Origin: Prolixibacteraceae bacterium
Lineage (GTDB): Bacteria > Bacteroidota > Bacteroidia > Bacteroidales > Prolixibacteraceae
Reading direction: 5' to 3'
DNA length: 47,834 nucleotides
Assembly: GCA_003457135.1 (NCBI GenBank)
Contig: DMSQ01000008.1
Span: 1 to 47,834, forward strand
Position numbers and translations under genes: made by a program. Each line of letters starts with the position of its first letter. The first letter of the stretch is position 1. The notes under the pieces are model-generated. The model was not told the DNA's origin and did not search any database. It saw nothing but the letters and a program-made list of their open reading frames with translations. Positions 33,941-42,038 of this stretch are shown in pieces.

Positions 33941-34489
33941 ATGACCGAAATTTCTAACCATATTCTTTTAGTTTCAGGCTCCGGACAAAACGTTGGTAAA
34001 ACAAGTTTTATTCGCCGGGTGATTGCTCAAAATGCAGGTCAAAAAATAGCCGCTATCAAAATTACGCCGCATTTTCATGAACCGACCAGAGGATTGGCTC
34101 CAATGGTCGTTACCGATAATTACCGCATCTTTCAGGAAACCGATTTAACCTCGGGGAAAGACAGTTCGCTGTTTTTACAAGCTGGGGCCGATCGGGTTTT
34201 TTACATTCAAACATCTGATGATTATCTGGAAGAAGCGTTTAGCCTGGTGTTGGAACAATTGGATCCGGTAAAACCAGTTGTAATTGAATCAGCAGCCTTG
34301 CGCAAGATACTTAAACCAACATTTTATCTTTTTATTCAGAATAAATTTGAAGACGTCAAACCAGTAGCTTTGGAAATGCAAAAACTTGCTGATGTAAATG
34401 TGTATTCCGATAGCGGACAATTCAGCATTGATCCTTCCGCATTTAATTTTGATCAAACCTGGAAAACAGAACAAGATGATATCTCTTGA
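33941..34489 (+). CDS. MobB-like P-loop GTPase of Moco synthesis
   Basis: This 182-residue protein has a Walker A GSGQNVGKT (13-21) and the MobB-like later segment TSGKDSSLFLQAGADRVFYI, corresponding to the 'GKDS..AGA' of MobB. MobB assists attachment of GMP to molybdopterin. Position at the head of the Moco operon supports this. The ATG at 33941 is chosen because it starts just past the leader's T-run; an upstream frame through the leader has no family-like residues. It overlaps moeA by 14 bp. Confidence 0.75.
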   Translation: MTEISNHILLVSGSGQNVGKTSFIRRVIAQNAGQKIAAIKITPHFHEPTRGLAPMVVTDNYRIFQETDLTSGKDSSLFLQAGADRVFYIQTSDDYLEEAFSLVLEQLDPVKPVVIESAALRKILKPTFYLFIQNKFEDVKPVALEMQKLADVNVYSDSGQFSIDPSAFNFDQTWKTEQDDIS

Positions 34490-35651
34490 ACAAGCCATCG
34501 AAATTGCGTTTTCGAGGGTTAAACTCCTGGATGCCGAAAATGTGAATTTTTTACATTCATCGGGTCGTATTTTGGCTGAAGATGTATTTGCCGATGCCGA
34601 TGTGCCGCCTTTTAACAAATCGGCTATGGACGGATATGCCTGCCAGCGGGCCGATTTGGGGCAGGAACTTTTTGTCATCGAAATTATTCCGGCTGGTCAA
34701 TTGCCAACCAAAATTATTGGCCGGAACCAATGCAGCAAAATTATGACCGGCGCACAGGTTCCCGAAGGGGCAGATACGGTTTTTATGATCGAACATTCTG
34801 AAGAAGTTGCCCCCGGAAAGGTCCGGTTTACCGGAGCAATATCCAATGCAAACATCTGCCTGAAAGGCGAGGATTTGAAAGAGGGTGATCTGGTTTTAAG
34901 TACTGGAACTCCTTTGAAGCCTCAGCATATTGCTATACTTGCATCGGTTGGTTGTACCAGTCCATTGGTATATAAAAGACCCGTTGTCGGAATAATTTCA
35001 ACCGGATCGGAACTGGTTAATCCTGAAGAAAAACCAAAACCTTCTCAAATTCGAAATTCGAACGGGCCACAAATGTATGCGCAGGCAACCAAATATGGCT
35101 TTCCGGTCAATTACTACGGAATAGTGCCAGATGATGAACATTTGACCGCCCGGATTATTCAAAAATCGGTTGATGAAAATGATGTGACGCTTCTTTCAGG
35201 AGGAGTTTCGGTAGGCGATTTTGATTTTGTTCCCCGCATTATCAAGGAACTTGGATTTGAAATTCATTTCAGTAAAATCAATATTAAACCCGGACAGCAC
35301 ACCACTTTTGCCTCGAAAGGAAACAAATACATCATCGGCCTGCCCGGAAACCCGGTTTCATCGTTCATCCAATTTGAGGTTTTTGTGCTGCCTTTTCTTT
35401 GGAAAATAATGAACTACACCCGGAACGAGATCCGGTTATCCTTGACAATGAGTCATAATTTCAACCGAAAAAAAACAGACCGGGAAGAATGTTTGCCCGT
35501 TCAAATAACCAATCAGAACGAGATCCGGATGGTTGATTACCATGGTTCGGCACATATTCACGCCTACCATCAGGCGTTTGGATTTATTAAAATTCCGGCA
35601 GGAAAAACTGAAATCAAAAAAGGAGAAGTTGTTTATGTTCGACCGCTATAG
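34476..35651 (+). CDS. moeA: Molybdopterin molybdenumtransferase
   Basis: MoeA inserts molybdate into adenylated molybdopterin. The 391-residue protein shows NKSAMDGYAC near residue 50, the PVVGIISTGSELV region, LLSGGVSVGDFDFVP in the central domain, and LPGNPVSSFIQFEVFVLP in the catalytic domain, then the MoeA C-terminal beta-domain. The ATG at 34476 lies inside the end of the mobB-like gene (14-bp overlap), indicating translational coupling; moaA starts before moeA ends. Confidence 0.94.
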   Translation: MISLEQAIEIAFSRVKLLDAENVNFLHSSGRILAEDVFADADVPPFNKSAMDGYACQRADLGQELFVIEIIPAGQLPTKIIGRNQCSKIMTGAQVPEGADTVFMIEHSEEVAPGKVRFTGAISNANICLKGEDLKEGDLVLSTGTPLKPQHIAILASVGCTSPLVYKRPVVGIISTGSELVNPEEKPKPSQIRNSNGPQMYAQATKYGFPVNYYGIVPDDEHLTARIIQKSVDENDVTLLSGGVSVGDFDFVPRIIKELGFEIHFSKINIKPGQHTTFASKGNKYIIGLPGNPVSSFIQFEVFVLPFLWKIMNYTRNEIRLSLTMSHNFNRKKTDREECLPVQITNQNEIRMVDYHGSAHIHAYHQAFGFIKIPAGKTEIKKGEVVYVRPL

Positions 35652-36432
35652 TAGGCCAATCAATTATCTGCGTATTTCAGTGACCGATCGCTGTAACCTG
35701 CGCTGTACTTATTGTATGCCCGAAGAAGGTATCCGGTTGATGGAACATTCCGATATACTGAGCTATGAAGAAATCACTGATTTTGCACGAATGGCTGTGG
35801 CTAACGGAATTACGAAAGTGCGCCTCACAGGTGGTGAACCATTGGTTCGAAAAGATATCGTTGAACTGGTTGGGATGCTTGCTGCAATAGATGGAATTGA
35901 GGATTTGGCGATGACCACCAACGGAATACTATTGTCGAAATATGCGCTTGATTTGAAAAATGCGGGACTGAACCGCATCAATGTCAGCCTCGATACGGTG
36001 AACCCTGATCAATACTGCCAAATCACCCGGAACGGTGAATTGGCTGTGGTTCTGGAAGGAATTGAAACTGCCATTCAGGTTGGATTGCGGCCAATCAAGG
36101 TTAATTGCGTGCTGCTTGGACAACCCGATGATGAAACACAAAAACTAAAACAATTTTGCGAAGACCATGGCCTCAGCCTTCGTTTTATACACCAGATGAA
36201 CCTGAAAACAGGAGAGTTTTCGACCGTTGAAGGAGGAGAAGGCGGTAACTGTGGCAAATGCAACCGGGTTCGTTTACTGGCCAATGGCGACATCAAACCC
36301 TGTTTGTTTAGTGATTTAAGTTACAACATCCGTGAACTGGGACATCAGGAAGCATTAAACCTCGCTTTGGGCAACAAACCGAAGAGTGGAACTTACAATC
36401 AATCGGGTGAGTTCTACAATATCGGAGGATGA
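35635..36432 (+). CDS. moaA: GTP 3',8-cyclase (compact MoaA)
   Basis: This radical-SAM enzyme starts Moco synthesis by converting GTP to 3',8-cH2GTP. The N-terminal cluster motif is C20-x3-C24-x2-C27 (RCNLRCTYC). The second cluster is present as CGKC-x13-C (GNCGKCNRVRLLANGDIKPC), and the protein ends in the essential Gly-Gly (FYNIGG). At 265 residues it is about 60 shorter than usual; the missing part lies between RFIHQMNL and the second cluster. It overlaps moeA by 17 bp and has AGGAG 9 nt before its ATG. All catalytic elements remain, so it is probably functional. Confidence 0.92.
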   Translation: MFDRYSRPINYLRISVTDRCNLRCTYCMPEEGIRLMEHSDILSYEEITDFARMAVANGITKVRLTGGEPLVRKDIVELVGMLAAIDGIEDLAMTTNGILLSKYALDLKNAGLNRINVSLDTVNPDQYCQITRNGELAVVLEGIETAIQVGLRPIKVNCVLLGQPDDETQKLKQFCEDHGLSLRFIHQMNLKTGEFSTVEGGEGGNCGKCNRVRLLANGDIKPCLFSDLSYNIRELGHQEALNLALGNKPKSGTYNQSGEFYNIGG

Positions 36433-36441
36433 AAAAGTGAA

Positions 36442-36532
36442 CAGTGGTCAGTCGCAGTTTTCAGAAATGAATGTTACGAGTTTCGAGTTTGGACAACCTG
36501 CAACCCGTAACTCGTAACCCGTAACTCGTAAC
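36442..36532. repeat. Heptad fold-back repeat, locus C
   Basis: Thirteen consecutive 7-mers in one phase fill 36442-36532. They begin CAGTGGT, CAGTCGC, AGTTTTC, AGAAATG, continue with two CGAGTTT units (36477-36490), and end with four alternating CCGTAAC/TCGTAAC units (36505-36532). GTTACGAG (36473-36480) is complementary to CTCGTAAC (36511-36518 and 36525-36532), so the RNA can fold back. It fills nearly all of the moaA-moaC spacer. Confidence 0.88.
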
Positions 36533-36540
36533 TAAAATAT

Positions 36541-36987
36541 ATGAAAAAACTAACCCATACCGACGAAAAAGGAAAGGCAAAAATGGTTGATGTCAGCCAG
36601 AAGCCTGATCAGGAGCGCGAAGCCATGGCAAGTGGTTTTATCCGGCTTAAATCCGAAACCATTGAATTGATTCGCCAAAACCAGATGAAAAAGGGCGATG
36701 TACTGACTGTTGCTGAAATTGCTGGTATCCAGGGAGCAAAACGGACCAGCGAACTGATTCCACTTTGTCACCCGCTTCAGCTCTGGAAAATAGACGTCAA
36801 ATGCAGCCTTCTGGAAGACGGTGTTCTGGCAGAATGCACTACGCTTTGTTTTGGAAAAACCGGAGTCGAAATGGAAGCCCTCACCGGAGTTAATGTGGCC
36901 CTGCTAACCGTTTATGACATGTGCAAAGCGGTTGATAAGGATATGGTGATAGAGCATGTCAGACTGGTGAATAAGACAAAAAAATGA
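36541..36987 (+). CDS. moaC: Cyclic pyranopterin monophosphate synthase
   Basis: MoaC converts the MoaA product to cPMP. The 148-residue protein has the family's KMVDVSQK, the KRTSELIPLCHPL active-site segment, GKTGVEMEALTGV and a C-terminal DMVIEHVRLVNK. It is full length. It follows moaA after a heptad-repeat spacer and precedes the MOSC-MogA gene after a palindromic-repeat spacer. Confidence 0.95.
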   Translation: MKKLTHTDEKGKAKMVDVSQKPDQEREAMASGFIRLKSETIELIRQNQMKKGDVLTVAEIAGIQGAKRTSELIPLCHPLQLWKIDVKCSLLEDGVLAECTTLCFGKTGVEMEALTGVNVALLTVYDMCKAVDKDMVIEHVRLVNKTKK

Positions 36988-37009
36988 GGTCCTAACCCAT
37001 TTGTTTAAA

Positions 37010-37125
37010 GCTCCTTTAGGAGCAAAATATTTGTAGCCCCGGCTTTTAAGTCGGGGAAAAGCGATCAATGATGTCAGTGCGCCGCGAAACAAAACAATAA
37101 AAAGCAGTAATTTTTTTTCGGCGCA
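37010..37125. repeat. REP-like palindromic element between moaC and the MOSC-MogA gene
   Basis: Three palindromes follow one another: GCTCCTTTAGGAGC (37010-37023); CCCCGGCTT/AAGTCGGGG (37037-37056), nearly perfect with a 2-nt loop; and the arms TGCGCCG (37078-37084) and CGGCGCA (37119-37125). The order 'short palindrome, AAAATATTTGTAG, CCCCGG-hairpin' is that of dispersed repeats in Bacteroidota genomes, often linked to IS200-type (RAYT) enzymes; none is in the window. Confidence 0.72.
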
Positions 37126-37198
37126 ATGGCTTGAATTCAATTTAAAGTTTATGCCTGCGTACAAATCAAAGAATCAAATACATAAGGAAATTAAAACC

Positions 37199-38128
37199 AT
37201 GAAAATAAAGATCCTATCAGTCAACACTTCCGAAAAAAAGGGAACAGTCAAAAATCCGGTAGAATCCATTCAACTCACCGGAATTGGAGTTATTGGCGAT
37301 GCCCATTCAGGAAAATGGCACCGGCAAATCAGCTTGCTGGCATCTGAAAGTATCGTAAAATTTGCGGCCGATGCCGGCCGGAATATTCAATACGGTGAGT
37401 TTGCAGAAAACATTACCACTGAAGGTCTTTTGCTGCACGAATGCAAACCATTGGATCGGTTTCGGAATGAACATCTGGAACTGGAAGTCACCCAGATCGG
37501 TAAAAAATGCCACGGCGATAATTGTTCTATTTTTCGTGAAGTGGGCAATTGTGTCATGCCCAAAGAAGGCATTTTTGCACGCGTTATCCGTGAGGGAACG
37601 CTAAAGCCTGGTGATGAACTAACCTATTTCCAAAAAATCGTAAACATCCAAATTATCACCCTGAGCGACCGCGCCAGCGCTGGTGAATATGCAGATAAAA
37701 GCGGCCCGCAAATCAAACTTTTAGTTGAATCGTTTTTTGCAAAAATCAACCGCCAAATTGTAGTTGCCAATCATCTGATTCCTGATGATCCAAAACAACT
37801 TGCAAATTTGGTAAACGATGCCATTTCAGCAGGCGCTGACGCAATTTTTACCACAGGAGGCACAGGTATTGGGCCACGCGATATTACCCCCGAAACAATC
37901 CGACCGGTTCTTGACAGGGAAATTCCAGGAATTATGGAACTGATTAGGGTTAAGTACGGAATGCAAAAACCGGCTGCTCTCTTGAGTCGGGGAATTGCAG
38001 GCGTTTCAGGAAAGACTTTGATATACTGTTTGCCAGGAAGCGTAAAAGCAGTTACTGAATATTGTGCTGAAATTCTGCCCACTATCGAACATTCGCTTTA
38101 CATGATTGAAGGAATTGACAGCCATTGA
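37199..38128 (+). CDS. MOSC-MogA fusion protein of Moco synthesis
   Basis: This is a two-domain protein of 309 residues. Residues 1-145 form a MOSC domain (SIQLTGIGVIGDAHSGKWHR start, with Cys104, Cys109 and Cys118 near GKKCHGDNC and GNCVM), possibly binding or transferring sulfur to the cofactor. Residues 148-305 are MogA/MoaB-type molybdopterin adenylyltransferase, with LSDRASAGEYADKSGP and TTGGTGIGPRDITPE (218-232). The fusion is known in this phylum. The ATG at 37199 (MKIKILSV) is preferred; 37151 would add 16 basic residues. It closes the Moco unit; moaD, moaE, moeB and mobA are absent from the window. Confidence 0.9.
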   Translation: MKIKILSVNTSEKKGTVKNPVESIQLTGIGVIGDAHSGKWHRQISLLASESIVKFAADAGRNIQYGEFAENITTEGLLLHECKPLDRFRNEHLELEVTQIGKKCHGDNCSIFREVGNCVMPKEGIFARVIREGTLKPGDELTYFQKIVNIQIITLSDRASAGEYADKSGPQIKLLVESFFAKINRQIVVANHLIPDDPKQLANLVNDAISAGADAIFTTGGTGIGPRDITPETIRPVLDREIPGIMELIRVKYGMQKPAALLSRGIAGVSGKTLIYCLPGSVKAVTEYCAEILPTIEHSLYMIEGIDSH

Positions 38129-38221
38129 AAAATTCGTCCTGATTTGCTCCTGAACAAATAGGTAAACTGACTGTTTATTAACCCATAGCACCGGAATTAA
38201 TAAACTTTAAATCCAGAAAAC

Positions 38222-38923
38222 ATGAAACGAAGAAATTTTATTGCCCTTGTCGGAACTTCAATCGCAGCCGCCCCGGTTTGGGCCAACGTTTACAACATTC
38301 AAAATCCAATTCAGAAAGCTATAGAAAGCACATTCCCGGAACTTCCTTATGCTTACAATGCACTTGAACCTACCATTGATGCCAAAACGATGGAGATCCA
38401 TTACAGCAAACACCACAAAGCTTATCACACCAATTTTTTGGCAGCCCTGAAAGATTCACCTGCTGCAGAACTCGACTTGAAAAGCCTTTTTGCTGAAATC
38501 AGCAAATATTCGCCAGCAATAAGAAACAATGGAGGAGGCTATTATAACCACTCCTTGTTCTGGGAAAACATGTCGCCTGCCAAAACCAATCCTTCAGTTG
38601 TCCTGAAAGGTGTCATCGAAAAAAGTTTTGGATCGGTGGATAAGTTCAAAGAAGAATTTGCCAATGCAGCCAAGAAACAATTCGGCAGTGGTTGGGCCTG
38701 GCTGATCGCCGGAAAAGACGGACAAGTATTTGTCAGTTCAACATCAAACCAGGACAATCCATTGATGGATGTGGTCGAGAAAAAGGGAACTCCGCTGTTA
38801 TGCCTCGATGTTTGGGAACATGCCTATTACCTGAAATACCAGAACCGGAGAGCCGAGTATGTTGATAATTTCTGGAACGTGGTGAATTGGGATACTGTCA
38901 ATAAAAGGTACGAAAACCGATAG
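38222..38923 (+). CDS. sodA: Fe/Mn superoxide dismutase with Tat-like signal
   Basis: This 233-residue superoxide dismutase has the four metal ligands His60, His110, Asp196 and His200, with GGGYYNHSLFWENM, FGSGWAWLI and DVWEHAYYLKY as family blocks. The N-terminus MKRRNFIALVGTSIAAAP is a twin-arginine-type signal, so the enzyme is probably exported folded with its metal. Whether it uses Fe or Mn cannot be told safely. It starts 93 bp after the MOSC-MogA gene; I see nothing notable in that spacer. Confidence 0.94.
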   Translation: MKRRNFIALVGTSIAAAPVWANVYNIQNPIQKAIESTFPELPYAYNALEPTIDAKTMEIHYSKHHKAYHTNFLAALKDSPAAELDLKSLFAEISKYSPAIRNNGGGYYNHSLFWENMSPAKTNPSVVLKGVIEKSFGSVDKFKEEFANAAKKQFGSGWAWLIAGKDGQVFVSSTSNQDNPLMDVVEKKGTPLLCLDVWEHAYYLKYQNRRAEYVDNFWNVVNWDTVNKRYENR

Positions 38924-38931
38924 TTCAAAAC

Positions 38932-39708
38932 ATGATTGAAAATGTAGTCATTATCGGTGCCGGGAACCTGGCCACTCAACTGGCTTTGGCCCTGGTTGAA
39001 GAAGGCATCCGTGTAAAACAGGTTTATAGCCGGTCGGTGGAATCGGCACGTGTCCTGGCTGAAAAAGTGAATGCCAGCTTTACCAATGATCTTTCGCAAC
39101 TTCTTCCTGAAGCGGATTTATATGTGATTGCTGTAAAAGATTCGGCTATTCAGGAAGTTTTGGAAAATCTTTCGCTCAATGAAAACCAACTGATTGTGCA
39201 TACCGCAGGCAGCGTGCCGATGAACATTCTGGAAGGATTCACCCAAAATTATGGTGTGTTTTATCCGCTTCAAACTTTTTCGAAAAGCCGAAAAGTTGAT
39301 TTTTCGGATATTCCGGTTTGTATTGAAGCTAACCATCCTTCCAGCTTGCTGAAACTGGAAAAACTGGGCAAAAGAATTTCCAGCACCGTTAACCAGATAA
39401 ACTCTGACGAACGGAAAACTCTTCACCTGGCAGCGGTTTTTACCAATAACTTTGTCAACCATTTTTACGCCATCGGAGCCGAAATCCTTCAGGTTAAAAA
39501 ACTGGACTTTGATCTTCTCAAACCACTCATTCGTGAAACTGCCGCAAAAATTGAAAATATTCATCCGTTAGAAGCCCAGACCGGGCCAGCCAAACGGAAC
39601 GACAAGGCCATGATCGGTCAGCATTTAAAAATGCTTCAGGATAAGCCCGAATATCAGAAAATCTATAGCTTTGTGACTGAAAGTATTTTTCAGGTTCACC
39701 AAAAATAG
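38932..39708 (+). CDS. DUF2520/Rossmann-fold NAD(P)-binding protein
   Basis: The 258-residue protein has an N-terminal Rossmann domain with GAGNLATQ (9-16) and a C-terminal helical domain (about 130-258: HLAAVFTNNFVNHFYAIGAEIL, GPAKRNDKAMIGQHLKML) of the ProC/6PGDH-like DUF2520 type. It is probably a dehydrogenase of unknown substrate. It starts 9 bp after sodA, and the KdsC-like phosphatase starts 4 bp after it. DUF2520, KdsC-like and Maf genes side by side are common in Bacteroidota. Confidence 0.85.
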   Translation: MIENVVIIGAGNLATQLALALVEEGIRVKQVYSRSVESARVLAEKVNASFTNDLSQLLPEADLYVIAVKDSAIQEVLENLSLNENQLIVHTAGSVPMNILEGFTQNYGVFYPLQTFSKSRKVDFSDIPVCIEANHPSSLLKLEKLGKRISSTVNQINSDERKTLHLAAVFTNNFVNHFYAIGAEILQVKKLDFDLLKPLIRETAAKIENIHPLEAQTGPAKRNDKAMIGQHLKMLQDKPEYQKIYSFVTESIFQVHQK

Positions 39709-39712
39709 AATC

Positions 39713-40243
39713 ATGACCTTCTTTAAAGAAAGACTTAAAAATATCAAAGCATTCATTTTCGATGTTGACGGCGTCCTTTCACTGGATACAACACCGCTCG
39801 ATGAAAACGGCGACCCGATGCGAACATCCAATGTGAAAGACGGATTTGCCTTTCGTTATGCCCTGAAGAATGGGTTTCAGATCGCCATCATAACCGGGGC
39901 AAATACCAATCGGGTCAAGCTCCGCCATAAAAAACTTGGAGTTGAACACATCTACATGAATTCCTTCAACAAAACCGAATGCCTGGATGATTTTTGCGCC
40001 AAAACCGGAATTCCTAAAACCGAAATCCTTTACATGGGCGACGATCTGGTTGATTTTTCGATCATGCAGGAAGTTGGAATCACAGCCTGTCCGGTTGATG
40101 CCGTTCCTGAGATAAAAGCTATTTCACAATACATTTCTGATAAAAAAGGCGGGGAAGGCTGTGTGCGTGATGTCATTGAGCAGGTGATGCGTTCGCAGCA
40201 AAAATGGTTTGGGCATGAAATTAAGGGAATAAAAGCGGATTAA
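39713..40243 (+). CDS. kdsC: KdsC-like HAD phosphatase
   Basis: This 176-residue HAD phosphatase of the KDO-8-phosphate phosphatase type acts in lipopolysaccharide sugar synthesis. Asp17 and Asp19 lie in FDVDGVL, IITGANTNRVKLRHKKLG is the second motif, and MGDDLVDFSIMQEVGI carries the third metal site. The family includes related phosphatases, so KDO-8-P as substrate is likely but not certain. No kdsA or kdsB is adjacent. It is followed by heptad-repeat locus D. Confidence 0.86.
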   Translation: MTFFKERLKNIKAFIFDVDGVLSLDTTPLDENGDPMRTSNVKDGFAFRYALKNGFQIAIITGANTNRVKLRHKKLGVEHIYMNSFNKTECLDDFCAKTGIPKTEILYMGDDLVDFSIMQEVGITACPVDAVPEIKAISQYISDKKGGEGCVRDVIEQVMRSQQKWFGHEIKGIKAD

Positions 40244-40253
40244 TATCCAGTCT

Positions 40254-40330
40254 CAGTTTTCAGTCGCAGAATGCATAAAAAGTTACGGGTTACGGGTTAC
40301 GAGAAAAAAACCAAAACTCGCATCCCGCAA
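40254..40330. repeat. Heptad fold-back repeat, locus D
   Basis: Eleven 7-mers in one phase (40254-40330): CAGTTTT, CAGTCGC, AGAATGC, ATAAAAA, then GTTACGG twice and GTTACGA (40282-40302), two A-rich units, CTCGCAT and CCCGCAA. The arms 40289-40303 and 40317-40331 are complementary at 12 of 15 positions. The CAGTCGC block followed by GTTACG-type units is the same vocabulary and order as locus C. It lies between the kdsC-like gene and maf. Confidence 0.85.
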
Positions 40331-40347
40331 CAATAAAAATCTCAACT

Positions 40348-40932
40348 ATGCTTCTCCAAAATCTCGAACAATACGAAATCATCCTGGCTTCAAAATCTCT
40401 GCGACGTCAGGAGTTGCTCCGCGAACTGGGATTGAAATTCAAAGTGCAGGCGATGGATATTCCGGAGGTATTTCCGGAGGGGATGAACATGACTGAGATT
40501 CCAATTTATCTGGCCGAACTGAAGGCTGAAGCATTTCGTCCGTTACTGAAAAATAATCAATTGGTGATCACCGCCGATACGATCGTATGGCTCGATGGGC
40601 ATGTACTGAATAAACCAACAGATTATGCCGATGGATTCCGGATGCTGAAAGATTTATCGGGGAAAAAACATCAGGTTTTGACAGGAGTTTGCCTGCTTTC
40701 AACTGAAAAAAAAGTTTCGTTCTACGAATTAACAGATGTCTGGTTCAAATCGCTGAGCGATGAAGAAATTCAATTTTACCTCAAGAATTTTCACCCATAC
40801 GACAAAGCAGGTGCGTATGGCATTCAGGAATGGATCGGGTACATCGGTGTTTATCGCATCGAAGGTTCATTTTTTAATGTGATGGGATTGCCGGTACAGA
40901 GCTTATACGAACATCTAAAGGCATTCAAATAA
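40348..40932 (+). CDS. maf: Maf-family nucleotide pyrophosphatase
   Basis: This 194-residue Maf protein hydrolyses non-canonical or excess nucleoside triphosphates (dTTP/UTP type likely). It shows ILASKSLRRQELL (12-24), with the S-x-R-R of the family, the catalytic Asp77 in ITADTIVW, and DKAGAYGIQEWIGYIGVYRIEGSFFNVMGLP as the C-terminal block, core DKAGAYGIQEW. It is full length. It is the last gene of the DUF2520-kdsC-maf row. Confidence 0.93.
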   Translation: MLLQNLEQYEIILASKSLRRQELLRELGLKFKVQAMDIPEVFPEGMNMTEIPIYLAELKAEAFRPLLKNNQLVITADTIVWLDGHVLNKPTDYADGFRMLKDLSGKKHQVLTGVCLLSTEKKVSFYELTDVWFKSLSDEEIQFYLKNFHPYDKAGAYGIQEWIGYIGVYRIEGSFFNVMGLPVQSLYEHLKAFK

Positions 40933-40976
40933 ATCTAATTTTTTGAATTGCTTGTCGCTTTTCAAAATTCATTTTG

Positions 40977-40983
40977 TACCTTG
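40977..40983 (+). promoter_or_regulatory. Weak candidate -7 box for the sugar-binding lipoprotein gene
   Basis: TACCTTG resembles TANNTTTG with one mismatch; a TTG at 40952-40954 is 22 bp upstream. It lies 29 bp before the ATG. Confidence 0.3.
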
Positions 40984-41012
40984 AGCCCAGTTATCATTCA
41001 AAAAACTGAATT

Positions 41013-42017
41013 ATGAAAATCTCCTTCTTTTCACTTTTTGTATTATTTCTTACCAGTACATTTATCTTTTCAGGTTGTAAAACCAAAACGCCCAAAGTCG
41101 GAATCCTGATCCATAGTTACGAAAATGAACGCTGGGAAAAAGACAAAAACTATCTGGTGGAAGATTTGACCAAACTTGGCGCTGAAGTCATGCTCGAGGT
41201 GGCCGACAATAACCAGCAGAAACAAATCGAACAAGCTGAAACCATGATCAAAAATGGGGCAAAAGTTCTGATCGTTGTTCCGATCAATCAGGATGAAGCA
41301 GCAAAAATTGTGAACCTGGCACATGAATCGGGGGTGAAGGTTATTGCCTATGACCGTTTGATTAACGGCTGCAAACTCGATTATTATGTATCAGCCAACA
41401 GTACCCAAATTGGCGGACTTCAGGCCTCTTATCTGACCTCGCTCCGGCCAAAAGGCAAATATGCCCTGATTTGCGGTTCGAAACACGACAACAACTCCAT
41501 GAGACTTTTCCTCGGTCAGATGAATGTTTTGCAATCGTTTATGGAAAAAGGCGACATTCAGGTGGTGTACAGCGAATTTACCGATGACTGGTCAACTGAA
41601 CAAGGGATATTTCATACCAACCGTATTTTTGATCAATCTAAGGATTCCATTACCGGAATCATTGCCGGAAACGATAAAATAGCGCTTGGGGTAATTTCTG
41701 TTTTAAAGGAACGTGGAATGGCGGGCAAAACAATGGTTGCCGGTCAGGATGCTGAATTGGAAAATGTTAAGTCAATTATGCTTGGCATCCAAACCTGTAC
41801 CGTTCTGAAACCACTCAGGGAAATGGCTGAGATTACCTCTGAATTGGCGGTTTCGCTGGCTTTGGAAAAACCAATAAATATGAAATTTACCACCGAGAGC
41901 AATGGAAAAGCGCTGGTAAAATCCATTCTGATAGATGCCATAGTGGTCAATAAAAATAACATTGAAAGTACCGTTGTCTCATCAGGCTTTCACTCTTCTG
42001 CTCAAATAAACCAGTAA
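41013..42017 (+). CDS. Sugar-binding periplasmic lipoprotein (Peripla_BP_4, xylose/ribose type)
   Basis: This 334-residue substrate-binding lipoprotein has a lipobox ending at Cys22 (FIFSGC). The body follows the D-xylose/ribose-binding fold: VGILIHSYENERWEKDKNYL, VLIVVPINQDEAAKIVNLAHESGVKVIAYDRLI and GIIAGNDKIALGVISVL are typical blocks. No ABC permease or ATPase and no hybrid two-component sensor is in the window. It may serve a distant transporter or a sensor. A strong terminator follows, so it is a one-gene unit. Confidence 0.87.
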   Translation: MKISFFSLFVLFLTSTFIFSGCKTKTPKVGILIHSYENERWEKDKNYLVEDLTKLGAEVMLEVADNNQQKQIEQAETMIKNGAKVLIVVPINQDEAAKIVNLAHESGVKVIAYDRLINGCKLDYYVSANSTQIGGLQASYLTSLRPKGKYALICGSKHDNNSMRLFLGQMNVLQSFMEKGDIQVVYSEFTDDWSTEQGIFHTNRIFDQSKDSITGIIAGNDKIALGVISVLKERGMAGKTMVAGQDAELENVKSIMLGIQTCTVLKPLREMAEITSELAVSLALEKPINMKFTTESNGKALVKSILIDAIVVNKNNIESTVVSSGFHSSAQINQ

Positions 42018-42038
42018 TTCGTTCATACAATAGCAGGG

